Position numbers and translations under genes: made by a program. Shown piece by piece: positions 61,593-64,000 of a stretch of 64,000 nt of DNA (within the stretch, counting starts at the first letter, position 1; the number at the start of each line of letters is the position of its first letter). Below the pieces are notes generated by a model that made no database searches, was not told the origin of the DNA, and was given only the letters and a program-made list of their open reading frames with translations. Origin of the DNA: Caproicibacter fermentans (GTDB taxonomy: Bacteria; Bacillota; Clostridia; Oscillospirales; Acutalibacteraceae); NCBI RefSeq assembly GCF_009746625.1, contig NZ_VWXL01000014.1, positions 124,001 through 188,000 on the forward strand, read 5' to 3'.

Positions 61593-63103
61593 TGCTGTTC
61601 ACCTCCGGCGATGGCGGCCATGACGCTTTCCTGCGTCATCTCACCATCGATTTCTCCCACTTTGGCCCCGTCCCGCATGACGCACATGCGGGAACAGGTT
61701 CGCAGCATCTCGTCGATTTCAGAGGAAATGAAGACGATGCTCATGCCTTCGGAAGCAAATTTCAGCACAAGCCTCTGGAATTCCGTCTTGGTGCCGATAT
61801 CGATTCCGCGCGTCGGTTCATCCAGAATCAGAAAGTCCGGATGAGTGCACAGCCAGCGCGCCAGAATCACCTTTTGCTGGTTTCCGCCGGAGAGCTGGCT
61901 GAGCGGCGTTTCCCGGGAGGGCGTCTTGATCTGCAGCAGATCGATAAATTGGTCCGCCAGCTCGTTTTGCTTTGCCATGGGCAGCGTATGGAACAAACCC
62001 TGCCTGGCCTGCAGAGCCAAAATGATATTTTCTCTCACGGACAGTTCCGCGAAGCAGCCGTCCGCTTTTCGGTCGTCCGGCAAAAAGCCCATGCCGGCCT
62101 TGATGGAATCAATCGGCGCGTTGATTTTCAGGTCCTTTCCGTGCATCTTTTCCGTCCCGGTCTGCGCCCGGTCCACTCCGTAGATGCAGCGGACCATTTC
62201 GCTGCGCCCGCTGCCAAGAAGCCCCGTGACGCCGACGACCTCGCCCTTGCGGATTTCGAAGTCAAAAGGCTTGATGGTTCCTTTGTGGCTCAGATTCCGC
62301 GCTTCCACCACCAGTTCTCCTCCGGCAGCCGAGGCTCCCTCCGGCTTGATGGTTGCCAGATCGTCGAAATCCTTGCCCAGCATGGCTGCGACAAGCTGCA
62401 TGCGCGGCAGCTCCGCAACGTCATACTCGTTCACGAATTTCCCGTTTCTCATGACGGTGATCCGGTCGCAGACCTCGTACACCTGCTCCAGAAAGTGCGT
62501 CACAAAAAGAATGCCGACACCCTTTTTCTTCAGACCGCGCATCAGATGAAACAGTTTTGCAACCTCCGTGTCGTCCAGAGAAGAGGTGGGCTCATCTAAA
62601 ATCAGAACCTTGCAGTCCATATCCACCGCGCGCGCGATGGCAACCATCTGTTGAATTGCAAGGGAATAATTTTCCAGGATATTGGTCACGTCCAGGCGGA
62701 TTTTTAAGTCGTCCATAATTTTCCGCGCCTTCCGGTTCATGACCTTCCAATCGACCATTCCCAGCTTTGTGCGGGGTTCCCGGCCGATGAACAGATTTTC
62801 CGCAACGCTGAGGTTTGGACACAGGTTAACCTCTTGGTACACAGTGGCGATTCCGATTTTTTGTGCCTCCTGTGTGGAATGGTTGAAAATGTTGCCCTCG
62901 ATGCCCGCCATGTGGATTTCTCCCGCATCGCGCTCGTAAACGCCGGTCAGGCATTTGATGATCGTTGACTTTCCCGCACCGTTTTCTCCCATCAGCGCAT
63001 GAATCTCGCCCTTCCGCAAAGTCAGCTGCGCATGGTCGAGGGCCACGACGCCTGGAAACGTTTTTGTAATGTCCCGCATTGTAATCAGAATTTGTTCCTC
63101 CAT
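61589..63103 (-). CDS. Sugar ABC transporter ATPase (YtfR/RbsA family)
   Basis: ATPase of 504 residues with two fused nucleotide-binding domains. The first has Walker A GENGAGKST and Walker B LILDEPTSSLD. The second has a degenerate Walker A (GLLGSGRSE), signature LSGGNQQKVILARWL and LILDEPTRGID. ATG 63103 is favoured for spacing to GGAG; 63109 is the alternative. It energises import of the sugar bound by the protein encoded next. Confidence 0.93.
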   Translation of the reverse strand: MEEQILITMRDITKTFPGVVALDHAQLTLRKGEIHALMGENGAGKSTIIKCLTGVYERDAGEIHMAGIEGNIFNHSTQEAQKIGIATVYQEVNLCPNLSVAENLFIGREPRTKLGMVDWKVMNRKARKIMDDLKIRLDVTNILENYSLAIQQMVAIARAVDMDCKVLILDEPTSSLDDTEVAKLFHLMRGLKKKGVGILFVTHFLEQVYEVCDRITVMRNGKFVNEYDVAELPRMQLVAAMLGKDFDDLATIKPEGASAAGGELVVEARNLSHKGTIKPFDFEIRKGEVVGVTGLLGSGRSEMVRCIYGVDRAQTGTEKMHGKDLKINAPIDSIKAGMGFLPDDRKADGCFAELSVRENIILALQARQGLFHTLPMAKQNELADQFIDLLQIKTPSRETPLSQLSGGNQQKVILARWLCTHPDFLILDEPTRGIDIGTKTEFQRLVLKFASEGMSIVFISSEIDEMLRTCSRMCVMRDGAKVGEIDGEMTQESVMAAIAGGEQQ

Positions 63104-63128
63104 GGCCATGCTCCTCTTTCTGTAGTTT

Positions 63129-63163
63129 AAAAGGGTGGCTCCGACGTGAGGGGCCACCCTTTT
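63129..63163 (-). terminator. Intercistronic hairpin between binding protein and ATPase genes
   Basis: AAAAGGGTGGC (63129-63139) pairs perfectly with GCCACCCTTTT (63153-63163). On the minus strand the stem ends in TTTT. It is a likely partial terminator that keeps binding-protein mRNA in excess. Confidence 0.7.
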
Positions 63164-63175
63164 CCCGGTCAGCGG

Positions 63176-64000
63176 TTAATAGGCTTTGTCAACAACGTCC
63201 TGCGTTACGTGAATCAGCGGTTCGGTGACGTCATTGCCCGCGTTGTTTGTGTAGGAAATATCAGTCAGGACATCTTCCGACACATACCACGGTTCTTTCA
63301 TGTAAGTTTTCTTTTCAACCGTCTGCCCGGCGGCCAGCTTCGAGATGATGTCGGCGCAGAAAGGTCCCTGCAGCGGATTGCACTGGAAGTCCGCGTTGAT
63401 CTTGCCGGAGAGCACTTCTTTCAGCCCGGCCTTGCAGGCGTCGAAGGAAATCAGGACCACGTCTCCGTCAATTCCGTATTTCACGCCGGCTGCGTTCATG
63501 GCGTCCTCGGCGCCGAACGCTTCGTTATCGTTCTGGCAGACGACCACATTGAACTTGCCCTGATAAGATTTGCAGTAGGATTCCATGACGGACTGCCCGC
63601 CGTCCTGAGTGAAGTTGCCGCTTTGGGAATCAAGGATTTTCCAGCCGTTCGCGTCGGCGTATTTCTTGAAGCCGTTTGTACGGCCGATCTGAGCCGAAGA
63701 ACCGGTGGTGCCCTCGATTACCAGGGCGTTGATTTCCTTAATGCCCTTCTTTTCGGCATAGGCTTTCAGCCATGCTCCGGCGGCCAGTCCTTCGTTTGTG
63801 AATTCGGAGCCTACCCAGGAGACGTACTTGTCGGAATCGTCGATCGTGCGGTCAATGACGATTACGGGAATCCCGGCGCTCTGCGCTTCGGTCAGAACGG
63901 TGTCCCAGCCTGTGGAGACGATTGGGTCAATCACGATGTAATCCACGCCCTGCTGGATGAAGTTGCGGACCGCTTCCAACTGCTTGGCGGAGTTGTTATC
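63176..64000 (-). CDS. Sugar ABC transporter substrate-binding protein (YtfQ-like), C-terminal part
   Basis: Periplasmic-binding-protein type 1 domain, 274 codons visible, cut by the window edge. AVRNFIQQGVDYIVIDP, VIVIDRTIDDSDKYVSWVG, ALVIEGTTGSSAQIGRTNGF and VVCQNDNEAFGA match YtfQ-type furanose-binding proteins. With araBAD downstream the ligand is probably L-arabinose, perhaps in the furanose form; this is inference. Confidence 0.9.
   Translation of the reverse strand, partial: DNNSAKQLEAVRNFIQQGVDYIVIDPIVSTGWDTVLTEAQSAGIPVIVIDRTIDDSDKYVSWVGSEFTNEGLAAGAWLKAYAEKKGIKEINALVIEGTTGSSAQIGRTNGFKKYADANGWKILDSQSGNFTQDGGQSVMESYCKSYQGKFNVVVCQNDNEAFGAEDAMNAAGVKYGIDGDVVLISFDACKAGLKEVLSGKINADFQCNPLQGPFCADIISKLAAGQTVEKKTYMKEPWYVSEDVLTDISYTNNAGNDVTEPLIHVTQDVVDKAY

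Noticed and set aside
60501-61844. 447-codon plus-strand frame opposite the permease genes
   Set aside because: Antisense to clear membrane proteins; rich in Asp/His/Gln as expected from a reverse-complement reading.

Overview
The window looks like chromosome of a fermentative, low-oxygen Firmicute of the class Clostridia, probably of the Oscillospiraceae/Ruminococcaceae type. This rests on moderately high GC in most of the window, strong AGGAGG ribosome-binding sites, a sporulation sigma-K gene, several PTS operons, LDH, cellobiose phosphorylase, FeoAB and DUF134/DUF5320-type anaerobe genes. No 16S rRNA is present, so the placement is inference.

Region by region. 1-7.2 kb is an alpha-glucoside/glucose PTS locus. 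It has a partial glucose-type EIIC and its LicT/BglG antiterminator, each preceded by a RAT-terminator pair, then EIIA, a GH4 6-phospho-alpha-glucosidase, an RpiR regulator, a Gfo/Idh/MocA oxidoreductase and an EIIBC. 7.5-13.7 kb is a fructose operon carrying its whole phosphorelay: DeoR regulator, 1-phosphofructokinase, EIIBC, EIIA, HPr, EI. 13.7-24.8 kb holds a GDSL esterase, L-lactate dehydrogenase, the feoA-feoB-small Cys-rich protein iron operon, a HAD hydrolase, a polar amino-acid ABC importer, a Dabb protein, a PPC/DUF296 protein, DNA polymerase IV and a PatB-type C-S lyase.

25-37.3 kb is a low-GC, visibly decaying zone. It opens with a large serine recombinase and a 50-residue companion ORF. 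A ferredoxin/DUF5320 pair follows, then a zinc-uptake operon collapsed into a ZnuA-ZnuC chimera plus a Zur tail. Next come peptide deformylase, a frameshifted and internally deleted radical-SAM gene, an intact DUF1847-DUF89-DUF134 operon and a NuoF-like scrap. The zone continues with a flavin reductase and a thiamine locus with three TPP riboswitches, intact thiM/thiamine-binding/thiE and remnants of thiC, a second thiM and a HAD gene. It ends with a truncated XRE gene and a sigK gene that has lost its 3' end. Three promoters in the metal part share an unusual motif with a 20-bp spacer.

37.5-55.4 kb returns to ordinary chromosome: MATE transporter, two uncharacterised genes, a DtxR-family regulator, Xaa-Pro aminopeptidase, cellobiose phosphorylase, C39-like lipoprotein, HD phosphohydrolase, PepV-like dipeptidase, GGDEF-EAL protein, a small membrane protein, two tRNA-Ser genes, RecQ and a SWIM-domain protein. 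55.6-64 kb is an L-arabinose operon on the minus strand. It runs from a YtfQ-like binding protein (cut by the window edge), YtfR-like ATPase and two permeases into araB-araA-araD, which suggests import of a pentofuranose and conversion to xylulose-5-phosphate.

The strongest leads are the shared promoter motif beside the DUF134 regulator, the collapsed znu/zur operon, the tandem TPP riboswitches in front of a thiC remnant, and the truncated sigK.
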